A DNA stretch of 10,870 nucleotides from Actinomycetota bacterium (GTDB lineage: Bacteria; Actinomycetota; Actinomycetes; Propionibacteriales; Propionibacteriaceae): assembly GCA_016213595.1 (NCBI GenBank), contig JACRAA010000303.1, positions 1 through 10,870 of the forward strand, given 5' to 3'. Positions 1 through 6,069 of this stretch are shown here, piece after piece. A program made the position numbers and the translations under genes. Every line of letters begins with the position of its first letter. Position 1 is the stretch's first letter. Below the pieces are notes generated by a model. It did not search any database. It saw only the letters and a list, made by a program, of their open reading frames with translations, and was not told the origin of the DNA.

Positions 1-96
1 CGAATCCCTCTATGAGGCAAGCCGCTATTATGCGCAGATCGCGCCGTTCTATTTCAGTTCCGAGTACTCCTATGCAACCACGACTCGGGACCCGTA
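1..96. other. Atypical low-GC segment at window edge, origin unknown
   Basis: G+C is about 52% (52 of the first 100 bases), against roughly 70% elsewhere. On the plus strand, the frame starting at base 2 is open through this segment and into the antisense of the cpaB-like gene. It would encode a tyrosine-rich peptide (for example YYAQIAPFYF, then RDPYYF) using mostly TAT codons, while the genes of this window almost always use TAC. A minus-strand frame is also open, so coding status is undecided. I recognise no family. The segment ends where the cpaB-like frame breaks, so it may be the edge of an insertion, a rearrangement or an assembly join. Confidence 0.5.
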
Positions 97-528
97 TTAT
101 TTTACCTCGCCGGCCTGGATGACACCGCCCCGGATCTGCTCGGGCTTGACCAGAAGGCTCATCTGCTCCATGCCCTTCGGCACGGGGACTGCGTCCTGGG
201 AGGCGACGGTGGGATCGACGAACCGGGTCGCGAGGAGGACCTCTCCGGCGACGAGGTCGACGGAGGCGGCCCTGGTCCTGATGGTGGCCAGGTCGTAGAC
301 GGCCTGGTCCGGGATGGCCTTGGCGGGGACCTCCGCGACGGCCACGTTGGCCCCGAGGTTCTCGGCCAGGGTCCCCTTGGTCACGGGGTTGACGACGACG
401 TAGACCTTCTTGGCCGAGACACCGTTCAACGCTCGAGTGTCCGCGTTGCGGACGTACAGGAAGATGCTGACGAATGCCAAGAGGGCCAGTGCGGCCGCTA
501 GGAAAGCGGCCACAATGCGACGGTTCAT
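97..528 (-). pseudogene. cpaB: Flp pilus assembly protein CpaB/RcpC-like, C-terminally truncated
   Basis: The product is 143 residues. It has a short N-terminal cytoplasmic stretch, one membrane segment (about residues 5-25), then a SAF-type domain (about 45-105) containing the typical KGTLAENL and VPAKAIPDQAV stretches and the LVAGEVLLATRF part. The C-terminal family motif starts (MEQMSLLVKPEQIRGGVIQAGE) but stops two codons after AGE, where relatives continue with a D/K-x-V-D/S-V strand and about 100 further residues. CpaB/RcpC proteins act in the periplasm or cell envelope during tad/Flp pilus assembly. The ATG at 528 is preferred because AAGGA lies 8 bases upstream; a GTG at 546 is the alternative. 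The truncation coincides with the change in base composition at about 97-106, so the gene is probably disrupted or chimeric. The family call is good; the function of this remnant is doubtful. Confidence 0.75.
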
Positions 529-630
529 GGTGGGTGTCCTTCTCACGGGTGAACGACGTTGTGCGAACCGGTTGCCGGCAGGAGCCCGAGCTGGGCCACC
601 TCTACGGCGGGGAGTTCAGGGATGAAAGGC

Positions 631-670
631 CGACGCCGGCCAGCCGCTGCGGGGCGGCCAGCCGGCATCG
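631..670 (-). terminator. Hairpin downstream of Flp pilin 1
   Basis: Inverted repeat with arms 631-648 and 653-670 and a 4-base loop. Read as minus-strand RNA, all 18 positions pair if G-U wobbles are allowed, and TTT follows shortly afterwards (GGCCTTTCAT). It begins 14 bases beyond the pilin 1 stop and lies upstream of the cpaB-like gene, so it probably terminates or attenuates the pilin message. It resembles the hairpin after pilin 2. Confidence 0.6.
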
Positions 671-683
671 AAGGTGCGATCGG

Positions 684-893
684 TCACGCGGCAGGAGGCG
701 CAATCTTGCCGGCGACGGAGGCGAACAGCGCGCTGAGCTGGCCGCCCAGCAGCGTGACGGCGGCGATGCTGACGGCCGCGATCAGAGCGACGAGCAGGCC
801 GTACTCCACCGCGGTGGCGCCCTTCGCGGCCTTGCCCAGGCGCTGCTGCGTGACGAAGACGAACGTGCTCAGGTAAGCGGAAATGGCGTTCAT
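684..893 (-). CDS. Flp/Fap-type (type IVb) pilin, copy 1
   Basis: The product is a 69-residue precursor of the major Flp pilus subunit. The leader is MNAISAYLSTFVFVTQQRLGK followed by AAKG; the prepilin peptidase site falls after Gly25, giving a mature protein starting ATAVEYG with Glu at position 5 and the adjacent Tyr that define Flp pilins. The hydrophobic assembly helix runs from about residue 30 to 60 and ends in LFASVAGKIAPPAA. The length is normal for the family. The ATG at 893 has an upstream AAGGGGAC Shine-Dalgarno sequence. It is near-identical to the pilin at 1178-1384. Differences are mainly in the leader (STF for TAL, T15 for A15), S42 for I42, and the last residues. The cpaB-like gene on the same strand supports a tad/flp locus continuing beyond the left edge. 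Confidence 0.92.
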   Translation of the reverse strand: MNAISAYLSTFVFVTQQRLGKAAKGATAVEYGLLVALIAAVSIAAVTLLGGQLSALFASVAGKIAPPAA

Positions 894-1011
894 GTGGGTC
901 CCCTTCTACGACACTCACCGGACGGGACCGCCCGGTGATGTTCCCCCGGCTCCTTCCCCTCGGAAGGGCCACGGCCACTATGACTACGGCCCCAGCGGCA
1001 CGGCAATGTTC

Positions 1012-1034
1012 GTGAGAGGGCTGTCATCAAGTAC
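1012..1034 (-). promoter_or_regulatory. Conserved upstream box of pilin 1
   Basis: A 23-base stretch reads GTGAGAGGGCTGTCATC then AAGTAC on the plus strand. It matches 1512-1534 at 21 of 23 positions, although surrounding spacer sequence has diverged. It lies about 120 bases upstream of the pilin start, too far from the likely -10 (the TAGTCAT region, minus strand, near 980) to be a simple -35, so a regulator-binding site is the more likely reading. Confidence 0.45.
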
Positions 1035-1121
1035 TGTTCAGGACTCACTTCTTGCCGTTGCTGACGGGGCGGAAGGCCGGGGCGGAGCATTGCGACGGGG
1101 AATATCCGTGTGGGAAACGCA

Positions 1122-1162
1122 CAATGCCGGCTCGCCGCTGCGAGAGCGGCGAGCCGGCATTG
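1122..1162 (-). terminator. Perfect 18-bp hairpin downstream of Flp pilin 2
   Basis: Arms 1122-1139 and 1145-1162 are perfectly complementary around a 5-base loop (GCGAG). It starts 15 bases beyond the pilin 2 stop, in the position of a transcription terminator for the minus-strand message. Only a short T run follows (TGTGCGTTTCCC), so it could instead stabilise the 3' end of the pilin mRNA. Confidence 0.6.
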
Positions 1163-1177
1163 GGCCGACAGGTGAGG

Positions 1178-1384
1178 TCAGGCCGGAGAGACGATCTTGC
1201 CGGCGACGGAGGCGAACAGCGCGCTGAGCTGGCCGCCAAGGAGCGTGACGGCCGCGATGATGACGGCCGCGATGAGCGCGACGAGCAGGCCGTACTCCAC
1301 GGCCGTGGCGCCCTTGGCAGCCTTCCCCAGCCGCTGCTGGGCGACGAAGACAAGCGCGGTCAGATAGGCAGAAATGGCATTCAT
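1178..1384 (-). CDS. Flp/Fap-type (type IVb) pilin, copy 2
   Basis: The product is a 68-residue Flp pilin precursor. The peptidase cleavage site lies after Gly25 (KAAKG, then ATAVEYG), Glu5 and Tyr6 of the mature protein are present, and a long hydrophobic helix ends at LFASVAGKIVSPA. The frame is open further upstream (to 1507), but the ATG at 1384 is chosen because it aligns exactly with copy 1 and has GAAGGGAA about 8 bases upstream. The residues upstream of it are only the translated leader region. It has its own upstream box and downstream hairpin, so it can be expressed separately from copy 1. Whether the two form one mixed fibre or are used under different conditions cannot be told from sequence. 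Confidence 0.9.
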   Translation of the reverse strand: MNAISAYLTALVFVAQQRLGKAAKGATAVEYGLLVALIAAVIIAAVTLLGGQLSALFASVAGKIVSPA

Positions 1385-1511
1385 GCAGGGATTCCCTTCT
1401 CTACGGGTCCAAGGCCGGAAGGCCGATGACGTGTTTCCCCCAAGCCCTTCCCCCCGACCGAAAGGGCCACTCACCATTCCTAGCCCCGGCCGTACGGATA
1501 CAGCCACGACA

Positions 1512-1534
1512 GTGAGAAGGCTGTCATGAAGTAC
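1512..1534 (-). promoter_or_regulatory. Conserved upstream box of pilin 2
   Basis: This is the counterpart of 1012-1034, exactly 500 bases away, with two substitutions (plus-strand GTGAGAAGGCTGTCATG then AAGTAC). It sits between the lipB stop (1550) and the pilin 2 leader. A possible -10 (TAGGAAT on the minus strand, near 1475-1481) lies some 40 bases nearer the gene. A shared regulator of both pilin genes is the simplest inference. Confidence 0.45.
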
Positions 1535-1549
1535 GGCGGTGAGGTTCGC

Positions 1550-2269
1550 TCAGGCGTTGGCTGCGGCGAACGACAGCACGTCGCGCAGGTGGCGTTCGGC
1601 GATGTCGGCGACGTCCGTCATCGGGGGCGCCTCCCTGAGCTCGGCGGCCAGCGAGGTCACGCCGGCGTCAGCGATGCCGCACGGGATGATGCGGTCGAAG
1701 GCACCGAGGTCCGGCGCCACGTTGAGGGGGTTCGGGTGGTGCGTCGTGTTCCGGCTGACCGGGTTCGGGTTCGCGACCACCTTGCGCTCGGGCCGGTGGT
1801 CGCTGGCAGGCAGCCAGACGCCGGAGCGACCCTGGACGCGCATGGCGGGCAGGCCGTACGAGGAGACGGTGCGAATGAGCGCCTCCTCGAGCCGGCGAAC
1901 GTAGTCGACGACGTACACGCCGCTCGGCAGCGTCACGATCGGGTAGGCGACCAGCTGCCCCGGTCCGTGCCAGGTGATCTTCCCGCCACGGTCCACGTCG
2001 ACGACGGGCGTGCCGTCCTGGGGGCGCTCAACCGGTTCCGTACGGCGTCCCGCGGTGTACACGTCGGCATGCTCCAGGAGCATCACCGTGCCGGGCCGTC
2101 GGCCGTCGGCGACCTCCGCGTGGATGCGTCGCTGCTCGTCCCACGCCCACTGGTAGTCGATGAGGCGCGGGGGCGTCTCGTCGAAGCCCAGACGTACGAA
2201 CTCGAGGTCGCTGCCTCCCGCCGGAATGCCCGGCGACAGCTCAGACACCGAGCTCAGCAGCGAAGTCAC
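1550..2269 (-). CDS. lipB: Octanoyl-[ACP]:protein N-octanoyltransferase LipB
   Basis: LipB transfers octanoate from acyl carrier protein to lipoyl-domain lysines, the first step of protein lipoylation, in the cytoplasm. The product is 239 residues. It contains LLEHADVYTAGRR (64-76), the signature RGGKITWHGPGQ (94-105), YVRRLEEALI, GRSGVWLP, catalytic Lys163 (ERKVV) and catalytic Cys197 (RIIPCGIADAGVTSL). One segment is abnormal: between Lys163 and Cys197, residues 166-183 read ANPNPVSRNTTHHPNPLN, where M. tuberculosis LipB, as I recall it, reads AIGVRVSRATTLHGFALN. The GTG at 2269 has GGAGG three bases upstream and overlaps the E2 end by 29 bases; the GTG at 2248, overlapping by 8, is an alternative. 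It is translationally coupled to the E2 gene, its likely substrate. Identity is secure; activity is uncertain. Confidence 0.9.
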   Translation of the reverse strand: MTSLLSSVSELSPGIPAGGSDLEFVRLGFDETPPRLIDYQWAWDEQRRIHAEVADGRRPGTVMLLEHADVYTAGRRTEPVERPQDGTPVVDVDRGGKITWHGPGQLVAYPIVTLPSGVYVVDYVRRLEEALIRTVSSYGLPAMRVQGRSGVWLPASDHRPERKVVANPNPVSRNTTHHPNPLNVAPDLGAFDRIIPCGIADAGVTSLAAELREAPPMTDVADIAERHLRDVLSFAAANA

Positions 2270-4121
2270 CGGCCTCCAGCCGAGCCTTCACTGCACTCAG
2301 GAAGCGGGCCGCGTCGGCGCCGTCGACCAGCCTGTGGTCGTAGGACAGCGAGAGGTACATCATGTCGCGCACCGCGATGATCTCGCCGAGGTCCGCGTCG
2401 TCGATCACGACGGGGCGCTTCACGAGCGCGCCGGTGCCGAGGATGGCGACCTGAGGCTGGTTGACGATCGGCGTGTCGAACAGCGTCCCCGCTGAGCCGT
2501 AGTTGGTGATCGTGAACGTGCCGCCCGTCAGCTCGTCAGGCTTCACCTGGCTCGTACGGGTCCGCGACGCGAGGTCCACGATCTTCTTCGCCAGGCCGGC
2601 GACGTTGAGGTCGCCCGCGTCCTTGATGACCGGTACGAGCAGGCCCTTGGGCGTGTCGACCGCGATGCCCACGTGCTCGGCGTTCGGGTACGTGATCGTC
2701 CCGGCCTCGGTGTCGATCGTCGCGTTGACCTTCGGGAACTGCTTGAGCGCCTCGATGGCGGCCTTGGCGATGAACGGCAGGTAGGACAGGGATGCGCCTT
2801 CGCGGGCCTTGAAGTCGTCCTTGACCCGCGCCCGGAGCCTCGACACGGACGTGAGGTCGACCTCGACGGTCGCCGTGAGCTGCGCGGACACGTGGAGCGA
2901 CTCGACCATGCGCCGGGCGATGGTGGCGCGGAGCCGCGAGATCTTCTCCGTCGAGCCCCGCTGGCTCGAGACGGCGGCTGCGGGAGCCGCCGTCGAGGGA
3001 GCGGAGGCAGCTGCGGGGGCGGGCGCCTGCGGCGCCTCGGCCGCGGCCTTCTGGGCCTGAGCGGCGTCGATCACGTCCTGCTTGCGGACCCGGCCACCCA
3101 CGCCCGTGCCCGCCAGCGTGGAGAGGTCGACACCGTGCTGGGCGGCGAGCTTGCGGACGAGCGGAGTGACGTACGACTCGCCGGTCTCAGCCTCGCTCGC
3201 GCGCCGCGGGGCGACGGCGTGGGCAGCCTGAGGGGCTGCCGGGGCAGGGGTCTCAGCGGGAGCCTGGGCCGGTACGGCAGGAGCGGCAGGTTCTGGTGCC
3301 GCAGGCGCTGCCGGTGCCGGTGCCGGTGCCGCCGGAGCCGGCGCGGCGGGCGCAGCCGGAGCAGCGGGGGCAGCCGGAGCGGGAGCAGGCGGTGCAGCAG
3401 GCTCAGCCGCGGGTGCGGCCGGGACGGGCTGGGCGGCGGACGCCGCGGAGGCTTCGCCGACGACTGCCAGGACAGAGCCGACCGGGACCGTCTCGTCGAC
3501 GCCGACGCGGATCTCGAGGACTGTCCCGGAGACGGGGGAGGGAAGCTCGGTGTCGACCTTGTCGGTGGAGACCTCGACCAGTGCCTCGTCGGCCTCGACC
3601 CTGTCGCCGACGTTCTTCAGCCAGCGAGAGATGGTCCCCTCGGAGACGCTCTCGCCCAGCGCGGGCAAGGTGACCTCGGTGCCGCTTGCGGCTCCGCCCG
3701 CAGCCGCGGGAGCAGGCTGCGCTGCGGGAGCCGGTTCGACAGCTGCGGACTGGGCCGCGTCAGTGCCGGGCGCCTCGGGACCCGGCTCCGGCTCCGCGAC
3801 CTCGACGGGCTCCTGACGTACCGGCTCGGGTGCTGCCGACGGCGCAGGGGCGGCGGGGGCGGGACCGCTGGCGTTCGCCTCGTTGGGCTCGCCGATGACC
3901 GCGAGCACAGCCCCGACCGGCGCAGTGTCGTCCACCTCGACCCTGATCTCCAGCAGCACACCGGCGACGGGTGAGGGGATCTCCGTGTCGACCTTGTCGG
4001 TGGAGACCTCGAGCAAGGGCTCGTCGGCGGCGACGGCGTCGCCCACCTTCTTGAGCCACCGGGAGACCGTACCCTCCGAGACCGATTCGCCGAGAGCCGG
4101 GAGAGTGACGTTGGTCGACAT
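2241..4121 (-). CDS. sucB: 2-oxo-acid dehydrogenase E2 (dihydrolipoyllysine acyltransferase, SucB/DlaT type)
   Basis: This is the acyltransferase core of a 2-oxo-acid dehydrogenase complex (2-oxoglutarate and/or pyruvate); it passes the acyl group from lipoate to CoA. The product is 626 residues with two near-identical lipoyl domains (about 1-78 and 147-223), each with the STDKVDTE/L motif and lipoylated Lys43 and Lys188. Ala/Pro-rich linkers follow each. The peripheral-subunit binding domain (about 316-352) includes VTPLVRKLAAQHGVDL and GTGVGGRV. The catalytic domain (about 392-626) carries the DHRLVDG active-site motif (595-601, His596). The ATG at 4121 has AAGGAG about 10 bases upstream. 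M. tuberculosis DlaT has the same layout and also neighbours lipB, so substrate specificity (succinyl or acetyl) is not settled by sequence. No E1 or E3 (lpd) gene lies beside it here. A -10-like TAGGCT is at 4167-4172. Confidence 0.93.
   Translation of the reverse strand: MSTNVTLPALGESVSEGTVSRWLKKVGDAVAADEPLLEVSTDKVDTEIPSPVAGVLLEIRVEVDDTAPVGAVLAVIGEPNEANASGPAPAAPAPSAAPEPVRQEPVEVAEPEPGPEAPGTDAAQSAAVEPAPAAQPAPAAAGGAASGTEVTLPALGESVSEGTISRWLKNVGDRVEADEALVEVSTDKVDTELPSPVSGTVLEIRVGVDETVPVGSVLAVVGEASAASAAQPVPAAPAAEPAAPPAPAPAAPAAPAAPAAPAPAAPAPAPAAPAAPEPAAPAVPAQAPAETPAPAAPQAAHAVAPRRASEAETGESYVTPLVRKLAAQHGVDLSTLAGTGVGGRVRKQDVIDAAQAQKAAAEAPQAPAPAAASAPSTAAPAAAVSSQRGSTEKISRLRATIARRMVESLHVSAQLTATVEVDLTSVSRLRARVKDDFKAREGASLSYLPFIAKAAIEALKQFPKVNATIDTEAGTITYPNAEHVGIAVDTPKGLLVPVIKDAGDLNVAGLAKKIVDLASRTRTSQVKPDELTGGTFTITNYGSAGTLFDTPIVNQPQVAILGTGALVKRPVVIDDADLGEIIAVRDMMYLSLSYDHRLVDGADAARFLSAVKARLEAGDFAAELGV
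3222..3440 (-). repeat. Low-complexity Ala/Pro linker of E2
   Basis: This encodes residues 228-300 of the E2 protein. They are almost entirely Ala and Pro in short periods such as APAAPAAPAA and PAPAAPAPAP. The DNA is a degenerate GCC/CCG-type repeat with GCCGGTGCCGGTGCC-like runs on the plus strand near 3310-3330. It forms the extended swinging arm between lipoyl domain 2 and the subunit-binding domain. Such DNA is prone to slippage, so length may vary between strains. Confidence 0.7.
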
Positions 4122-4166
4122 GGTGGAGGGTCTCCTTACACAGGTGCTCGATGGGCGACGTCGGTC

Positions 4167-4172
4167 AGCCTA
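4167..4172 (-). promoter_or_regulatory. Candidate -10 for the E2-lipB operon
   Basis: TAGGCT on the minus strand, with a predicted start site near 4160 and a leader of about 39 bases carrying AAGGAG. It matches the TAnnnT form and recurs upstream of gcvT and ctaC. No convincing -35 is visible. Confidence 0.35.
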
Positions 4173-4185
4173 GCCTGCTCCTCGG

Positions 4186-4191
4186 GATAAT
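4186..4191 (+). promoter_or_regulatory. Candidate -10 giving a leaderless transcript
   Basis: GATAAT lies 7 bases upstream of the GTG at 4199, and no Shine-Dalgarno sequence precedes that GTG or the ATG at 4190. Transcription starting at or next to the GTG would give a leaderless mRNA, common in actinobacteria. The -10 of E2 faces away 13 bases to the left. Confidence 0.4.
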
Positions 4192-4198
4192 GGCGGTC

Positions 4199-4522
4199 GT
4201 GGGAATCCTGGATGGACTGCGCCGCCGCCGGAACCGAAGCGGGTCCGCGTCCGGACGTACGGCAGCGGTTGAGCACCTCGAGAGCTTCCTGTCGACGAGG
4301 CGTGGAGTCGAGGCGTACGTGGAGCAGCCGACGTCCCTGACCCGTACCTCGCTCCTGCTCGTCGCGTACGACGGCGAGTGGACCAGGCGCAGTGTTCCCT
4401 CACCGGCTTGGGCGCGGCGGTTCGCGGAGAGCCACAAGCTCCCTTGCTACGACGCGGGCGTCGTCGCGTACCCCCAGCGGATGCGCGACTACAACCGCCG
4501 GGCCAAGGGCCGCGCCACTTAG
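4199..4522 (+). CDS. Conserved actinobacterial small protein of unknown function
   Basis: The product is 107 residues from the GTG at 4199 (MGILDGLRRR) or 110 from the ATG at 4190. I recognise the general type as a small protein found near E2 and pepA in actinobacteria, but not a function. It begins with a basic amphipathic stretch (1-20), then AVEHLESFLSTRRGVEAYVE, a beta-strand-like TRTSLLLVAYDGEWTRRSVPSP, and a conserved-looking end, LPCYDAGVVAYPQRMRDYNRR. There is no signal peptide or membrane segment. The GTG start is preferred because GATAAT lies 7 bases upstream and homologues, as I recall, start near MGxLDGL. It is divergent from E2 and converges on pepA with 19 bases between stop codons, so it is monocistronic. 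Confidence 0.75.
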   Translation: MGILDGLRRRRNRSGSASGRTAAVEHLESFLSTRRGVEAYVEQPTSLTRTSLLLVAYDGEWTRRSVPSPAWARRFAESHKLPCYDAGVVAYPQRMRDYNRRAKGRAT

Positions 4523-4552
4523 CCCTGGACGGACGTCAGGCTTAGCCCTGGA
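4518..4552. repeat. Short direct repeat at two convergent stop codons
   Basis: CTTAGCCCTGGA occurs at 4518-4529 and 4541-4552. The first copy contains the TAG stop of the plus-strand small gene (4520-4522); the second encodes the last residues and TAA stop of pepA on the minus strand. The 35-base stretch leaves no room for a normal terminator between the convergent genes. Confidence 0.6.
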
Positions 4553-6026
4553 GGGACTGCGCGAGCGCGACGAGCGTCCGCAGCGCGACGCCGGTACCGC
4601 CCGACGGCACGTAGTCGTACGGCTCCTTCTCGTTGAACGCCGGTCCGGCGACGTCGAGGTGGGCCCAGTCGATGCCGTCCGTGAACCGCTGGAGGAACGC
4701 GGCCGCCGTGAGCGCCCCGCCCATCCGGGCCCCTCCCGACTTGACGTCGGCGACCTTGCTCTTGAGCTGCTCCTGCACCTCGTCGGTGATGGGCAGCTGC
4801 CAGAACGCCTCACCGGCAGCCTCTGCGGCGTCGAGCAGCCGGTCGGCCGTCTGGTCGTCGCTGGCCATGAGCCCGGCCGTACGCTCGCCGAGCGCCACGA
4901 CGCACGCGCCCGTGAGCGTCGCCACGTCGACCATGAGGTCGGGCTTGTCCTCGGCTGCGCGGGCGAGCGCGTCCGCCATGACCAGGCGGCCTTCGGCGTC
5001 GGAGTTGTAGTTCTCGACGGTCGTCCCGCCGTACATCGTGATGACGTCGCTCGGGCGCTGCGCGGAACCCGAGGGCATGTTCTCGGCCATCGCCGCGTAC
5101 GCGGTCACGGACACCTTGAGCCCGAGGTCCGCGATGACCTGGATCGCCGAGATCACCGTCGCCGCACCGCTCATGTCGCACTTCATCGTGTACATGCTGT
5201 CGCCGGGCTTCAGGTTGATGCCGCCCGTGTCGAACGTGATGCCCTTGCCGATGAGGGCGAGGTGGTTGCGCGCTCCCCGGGGGGCGTACGAGATCCGGAC
5301 CAGGCGCGGCGGGCGCTGCGAGCCCATGCCCACGGCGAGGATGCCGCCGTACCCGCCCTTGGTGAGTGCCTTCTCGTCCAGGACCTCGACCTCGAGCTTG
5401 TGCTTCCTGCTCGTCGTGGCGGCTGCCTCGGCGAACGTCTCCGGGTAGAGCAGGTTGGCGGGGGTGTTGATCCAGTCGCGTGTCTGGTTCACGCCGGCAG
5501 CGGTCGCGACGGCGGCGGTGACCGCCTCCTTGGCCTCGAGCTTGGTGGAGGGCGAGACGAGCGTGACGGCACGGAGCAGCTCGTGAGGCTCGCTGCCCAC
5601 CTTCGTGAACGTGTAGGCGCCCAGCAGTGCACCCTCGGCCGCGCCCTTGATGACCTCGGGCTCGGCGAGGTCGAGGCTCACCACGACGTGGAGCGGCGAG
5701 GCCGGCTCCAGCTTGGCGAGCGCCCGGATGCCGTTCGCGACGGCACGACGGACCTGCTCGGGCGTCACGTCGACGTCCCCGAGGCCGACGACGACGAGCC
5801 GGACGCCGACTGTGGGCAGGACGACCGTGCTCCCGGCCGTGGCCTTGGCCCCGAGGTCGATCGCGACCGAGAGCGGTGAGGACCCCCAGCGCTTGGTGAG
5901 GTCCTTCTCGAGGGCGGAGGGCAGGTCGACGAGCGCGGGCGTGCCCGACACCTCGGTGAGACCGACGATCACTACGTCGGCATCACGGGGGACCGACTTC
6001 GACAACGAGACCGCTACCACGACCAT
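4542..6026 (-). CDS. pepA: Leucyl aminopeptidase (M17 family)
   Basis: This cytoplasmic dinuclear-metal exopeptidase removes N-terminal residues. The product is 494 residues, normal for the family. An N-terminal macrodomain-like region (about 1-165) is followed by the catalytic domain. Ligands by motif are Lys261 and Asp266 (GKGITFDTGG), Asp284 (KCDMSGAA), and Asp343 and Glu345 in NSDAEGRLVM, a variant of the signature NTDAEGRL. Catalytic Lys273 (NLKPGD) and Arg347 are present. The C-terminal part has WAHLDVAGPAF and the usual end SGGTGVALRTL. The open frame continues far upstream (to 7031), but that part is antisense to gcvT and not coding. The ATG at 6026 is chosen; the GTG at 6020, with GAGAGG 8 bases upstream, is about as likely. 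It is divergent from gcvT. All metal ligands are present, so activity is expected. Confidence 0.93.
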   Translation of the reverse strand: MVVVAVSLSKSVPRDADVVIVGLTEVSGTPALVDLPSALEKDLTKRWGSSPLSVAIDLGAKATAGSTVVLPTVGVRLVVVGLGDVDVTPEQVRRAVANGIRALAKLEPASPLHVVVSLDLAEPEVIKGAAEGALLGAYTFTKVGSEPHELLRAVTLVSPSTKLEAKEAVTAAVATAAGVNQTRDWINTPANLLYPETFAEAAATTSRKHKLEVEVLDEKALTKGGYGGILAVGMGSQRPPRLVRISYAPRGARNHLALIGKGITFDTGGINLKPGDSMYTMKCDMSGAATVISAIQVIADLGLKVSVTAYAAMAENMPSGSAQRPSDVITMYGGTTVENYNSDAEGRLVMADALARAAEDKPDLMVDVATLTGACVVALGERTAGLMASDDQTADRLLDAAEAAGEAFWQLPITDEVQEQLKSKVADVKSGGARMGGALTAAAFLQRFTDGIDWAHLDVAGPAFNEKEPYDYVPSGGTGVALRTLVALAQSLQG

Positions 6027-6069
6027 CACCTCTCGACTCTGCGACACGGGCAGATCGCCCCGACGGGTC

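Larger units (their letters stand above)
631..1534 (-). repeat. Tandem duplication of a complete pilin transcription unit
   Basis: Two units of about 400 bases, repeated at 490-500 base intervals, each contain in the same order an upstream box (1012-1034 and 1512-1534), a T/C-rich leader, a pilin gene (684-893 and 1178-1384) and a GC-rich hairpin (631-670 and 1122-1162). An exact 44-base match joins 703-746 to 1194-1237 at an offset of 491. Upstream regions are conserved in blocks, for example the AAGGGCCAC stretch upstream of each gene (plus-strand orientation), so the duplication is old enough for spacers to have diverged. Confidence 0.8.

Noticed and set aside
1122..1162. Insertion-sequence terminal inverted repeats
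   Set aside because: The arms are adjacent with a 5-base loop just past a stop codon and are matched by a similar hairpin after the other pilin, as expected for terminators.
1526..2380. 284-codon plus-strand frame opposite lipB
   Set aside because: Antisense of a recognised gene; no domain features.
3222..3440. CRISPR or designed repeat array
   Set aside because: The repeats are codon-level Ala/Pro low complexity in the E2 linker, with no regular repeat-spacer pattern.
2673..3974. 433-codon plus-strand frame opposite E2
   Set aside because: Its product is Arg/Gly-rich low-complexity sequence expected from the antisense of Ala/Pro-coding GC-rich DNA; E2 on the minus strand is certain.
4392..5879. 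495-codon plus-strand frame opposite pepA
   Set aside because: Shadow of the pepA reading frame, with Arg/His/Asp/Val-rich sequence and no family features.
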